DNA of 47,067 nt, taken from contig MU619287.1 of assembly GCA_025201805.1 (NCBI GenBank), positions 5,517-52,583 of the forward strand, given 5' to 3'. The notes under the pieces are model-generated. The model saw only the letters and a list, made by a program, of their open reading frames with translations, was not told the origin of the DNA and did no database searches. Of the stretch, positions 44,301-47,067 are shown piece by piece; within the stretch, counting starts at the first letter, position 1; every line of letters starts with the position of its first letter. The position numbers were made by a program, and so were the translations under genes. Source of the stretch: Parasitella parasitica (taxonomy: Eukaryota; Mucoromycota; Mucoromycetes; Mucorales; Mucoraceae).

Positions 44301-46169
44301 TTCAGATAAACGGGCTACATTACACACTCAACGAACTAGTTCATACATTCAGACCATTCCATAAAAACGGACGACGTTTGAACAGAACCAAGGAAGAGAT
44401 GATGTCTGTTGTATACGCCCCTGACAGATCACTAGACATCTTGGTGACATCGCCTATGCCATTACTAGACCTTGCATTCCACCATGTGCCTGAGACTATT
44501 CTTTCCGGCGAAGTCATTCAGACCGTATTGGAGATCAACAATAAAGGTAATAAGGGCTTAACGGCCCTTCGATTAAAGACTAGTCATCCTAGCTTCATTT
44601 ATGTTGGAAACCCAGAGGACATGGACAAAGATATCTATGGTAATAAGATAAATGTTTCCGTGGTGAACGATTTCGATACTAACTGCATAATATTTGCTAG
44701 CTTCTGAGCAGCCGGGTGCCCCCCTCCAAGTAAAACTACAAAATAAATTATTTGACGCAAGTGTTATTTCGATACCTTTACCAGCGAAAAAAAACGAAGA
44801 GCGCAGCAACGAAAATGGTGCTGTTATGCCTGGAGAAACTACTCTTGTCCCGCTATGGATCCGAGGTGATCGTATTGGCAAGCACACCTTCAAGTTCTTA
44901 TTCTCTTATCAATCCGACCAGGACAACGCAATGATCGCGCACAGGACATTACGCTATACAATGCATGTTCAGGTTCTTCCATCACTCAAAATCAACGCAT
45001 TTACAAGACCAAGCACAACTGCTGTCAATGAATATATCCTAGGCATAGAAATTGAAAATCTGCAGACTGTAGCCAATTTTGATTTGACACAATTGACAGC
45101 AGTGAGCCCAATGTGGTCAATTACACCTTTGAGCATCGACCTATCATCCAAAGAAGACGTACTTGCCAAGACAGTAATCCCACCTCGACAGACTACCTTT
45201 GCCTACTACAAGATTCAAAGATCAGAGCAGGTAGATACTTCTTGTCCAGAAGCATGGACATCTCAGGCACTAGGCGCGTTATTGAGCAAAGGAGACACAA
45301 AATCATTTCCGCCTCCAATTCTTGTGAACTTGAGCAAATTAGCCTTCAGACACAATGACATTCCTTTTGATGTGACACCCTTGAAACCATTTGCTCTGAA
45401 TTCTCGCATGTATTGGAGACAAGACAATCTAGACACTCAGTTCCCCAACATCCCAAAAGACAAGTACAACCATCTCTTCACTCTATACAAGACTGGTGAT
45501 GTAGATCTAACTTTATATTGGGATATCCCACAAATGAAACGTCATGGCCACCACTATATTATTGGCGTCAATCTCGGCGTAATGCAAAATCCGTTCCAAG
45601 GCAACCTTTCAGAACTGGCAGGTAGAGAAAGCCGCAGCTTATTTGAAGCTACCGCCAAAGAAAGAGCTTTGCTAGTGAACAGCCTGACAAGGAATCGCGC
45701 GCTAAAGGACGAAAGTCCTATTAAATTAAAAGTTTCTTCGCCAGATCAAACAACTCATGATTTTGACAAGGAAGGGTAAGTGTATTATCTCATACACGGA
45801 TGTGTAATGGCGTGCTCAAGTTTTTCTAGTCTTTTAAAGGTATCTATCCTGGTATCATTGAGCAACTGCTCTTGGAATAGAACCAGCAAATATTTGTTGG
45901 AGTTGCTGCCATGGTCGAAACCTGAGAAAACCAGCAAAGCAGGCTCTTTCAATATTTTCCCTTTCCACTGGTCAGGCTCAACTGTTTTTTCGGGCACCTT
46001 GAAACCTGAAGAGAAATTAGACATACAAATTTTTGCTACTTTCCAATTACCTGGCGTCTATGATATTAATAGATGGAGGCTAACTGTACGCACAGATGAT
46101 AAAGATGACGCAGAGGTTTTCGTACATCAACCTAGCCTACCTCAATTAATCACCACCATTGCTATTTAA
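41381..46169 (+). CDS. TRS85: TRAPPIII subunit Trs85/TRAPPC8
   Basis: Exons 41381-41561, 41628-41831, 41888-42152, 42201-43918, 43979-44214, 44264-44639, 44701-45775 and 45830-46169 give 1464 aa (human TRAPPC8 about 1435; yeast Trs85 is shorter). Recognisable parts are the opening LGPLVAVAASEDAEELCRVN with PSFADFIKPF, then DDLTPWYADFKNAVLSLR, DTNILRYYVVLHD, IPFMERNIQHWNEQVASARR and GITGRLFGASRRLFG, followed by TPR-like helices and C-terminal beta-rich (ASPM/SPD-2/Hydin-like) domains. Trs85 directs the TRAPPIII Rab-GEF to Ypt1/Rab1 in autophagy and early secretory traffic at Golgi and pre-autophagosomal membranes. A Ser/Thr-rich linker lies at about residues 280-330. The second intron is placed at 41832-41887; an acceptor at 41857 would give an implausible 26 nt intron and add about ten residues. 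Confidence 0.93.
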
Positions 46170-47067
46170 ATAAAGAATAATCCAGATGATATTGAAAAAC
46201 TATTTATACATTTGGCAAACTATTTCATCATAAAATGCAATTTCTTTTGCTTTGCATGTGTCATTTCAAACAGGGAGAAATTTTTGACGACATAGATGAT
46301 GGTAAACAGGTTTTCTACACTGGTATCATATGTATCAAATGTTTAGAGTAGCCTGTCGAAACAGCAAGGCCTTGATGCTATCATGGAACGTACCATATTG
46401 GTTTTATAGAGTGATTGGGAAGCTATTTTGGAGGGTCCAATGCCTTATTAGCGGATTTTGCTCATAATTGGGGGTTATTGGGTTTAAATGCGGCTTTTAA
46501 GCCAATAAAAATTGAGTAATTAATTCTAAACGACCAATGGAAATGCTCAAAACGAGGTTATTGGGTTTCAAATAATTTAATTAAAATCATGTCTCCTGAA
46601 GGACAGTCAGGCTTATTATTGCATTTTCTCAAAAATAATTGGCTTTAGAAAAATAAATGTCACAAGCTTAGATTATTTTTATCACAATTTACCAATCAAA
46701 ATTAGCCCAAATATTATATATAATTAGTACATCTTTTTGGATTCACTGTATATTCTATTTCATCAAGAAAAGAAAAGTGACAAATAAGTTATCATTTTCA
46801 CTTTGCGAACTAACTGAAAATTTTCATACATGTGACGAAGTTAAAAATGCAGAAATAAGCTTTTTACTAAAATACAGTCCGGCTGGTGGATATTGTCGGT
46901 TACAAGAAATATAACTGGATTTAATTTGTTAATTAACAAGTTGGGATTACCCCGATCAGCCCATTTGGGCCGACCCTTCCATAATAAATTTCTCCACAGA
47001 AATTGAAGATAACATGTTAAAAACTCTTTTTAATATTGAAATGGGTGTTCTTGTCAGCGATCTAATT
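46170..47067. other. gene-free AT-rich region at window end
   Basis: No coding signal. Two direct copies of TTATTGGGTTT lie at about 46467 and 46558, and TTGTCGGTTACAAG at 46893-46906 belongs to the palindrome-like motif family seen at 32.8 kb. The final 100 bp have somewhat higher GC (ACCCCGATCAGCCC..., GGGCCGACCC) and may start another repeat element that continues beyond the window. Confidence 0.5.

Noticed and set aside
1-47067. tRNA genes, rRNA genes or CRISPR arrays
   Set aside because: I looked for B-box-like GTTCRANNC words with a paired acceptor stem and for regularly spaced repeats and found none that fold or repeat convincingly. A tRNAscan run would settle the tRNA question.

Overview
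The window looks like nuclear DNA of an early-diverging filamentous fungus, most likely Mucoromycota (Mucorales-like). This is an inference from the following: AT-rich intergenic DNA with long A/T homopolymers, genes split by many 45-120 nt GT-AG introns, fungal versions of housekeeping genes, and relics of Helitron/PIF1, Tc1-type and DIRS-type elements. I see no tRNA, rRNA, CRISPR or bacterial-type operon. Exon boundaries were inferred by eye from splice consensus, phase continuity and family alignment. In every multi-exon model given the exons sum to a whole number of codons.

Layout. 1-3288: gene-free, AT-rich, with a short degenerate repeat field. 3289-9255: a compact gene island with a SUMO E3 ligase of SP-RING type (+), an unrecognised conserved-looking small protein (-), and a type II membrane nucleotide pyrophosphatase/phosphodiesterase (+) that shares a 134 bp divergent promoter with its neighbour and contains a GC-AG intron. 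9446-14190: accessory region with a dead Tc1/mariner-type transposase interrupted by a Helitron Rep fragment, a small multi-TM protein with a PPxY tail and a possible alternative fourth-TM exon, and a DIRS-like reverse-transcriptase/RNase H relic. 14200-16150: no gene seen. 16153-19028: a LaeA-like methyltransferase and an SR splicing factor (both -). 19635-20531: an open but truncated PIF1/Helitron helicase, followed by a copy of a dispersed repeat also present at 11.46 kb. 21140-25269: cytosolic glycyl-tRNA synthetase with possible upstream in-frame starts, then an Rqt4/TRIP4-like zinc-finger protein (both +).

25270-27830 is gene-free. 27831-30792 (-): an Ala/Glu-rich protein with four basic hydrophobic modules, and ribosomal protein uL22 (Rpl17). 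30793-33392: gene-free, with a cluster of palindromic TCGA motifs. 33393-34615 (+): two tandem, divergent small secreted proteins resembling the Kre9/Knh1 fold. 34661-38860 (-): a GATA factor with a WC-2-type finger but no PAS domain, and the mitochondrial i-AAA protease Yme1. 39556-40219 (+): a probable mitochondrial LEA-like repeat protein. 41381-46169 (+): TRAPPIII subunit Trs85/TRAPPC8. The end of the window is gene-free.

Functional themes are ordinary fungal housekeeping: translation and ribosome quality control (GlyRS, uL22, Rqt4), splicing (SR protein), SUMOylation, membrane traffic and autophagy (Trs85), and mitochondrial quality control (Yme1, LEA-like protein). These are separated by transposon-relic islands. 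The most interesting unexplained items are the possible 3TM/4TM alternative exon, the tandem secreted pair, the four-module Ala-rich protein, the dispersed repeat family with palindromic TCGA cores, and the possible N-terminally extended GlyRS.
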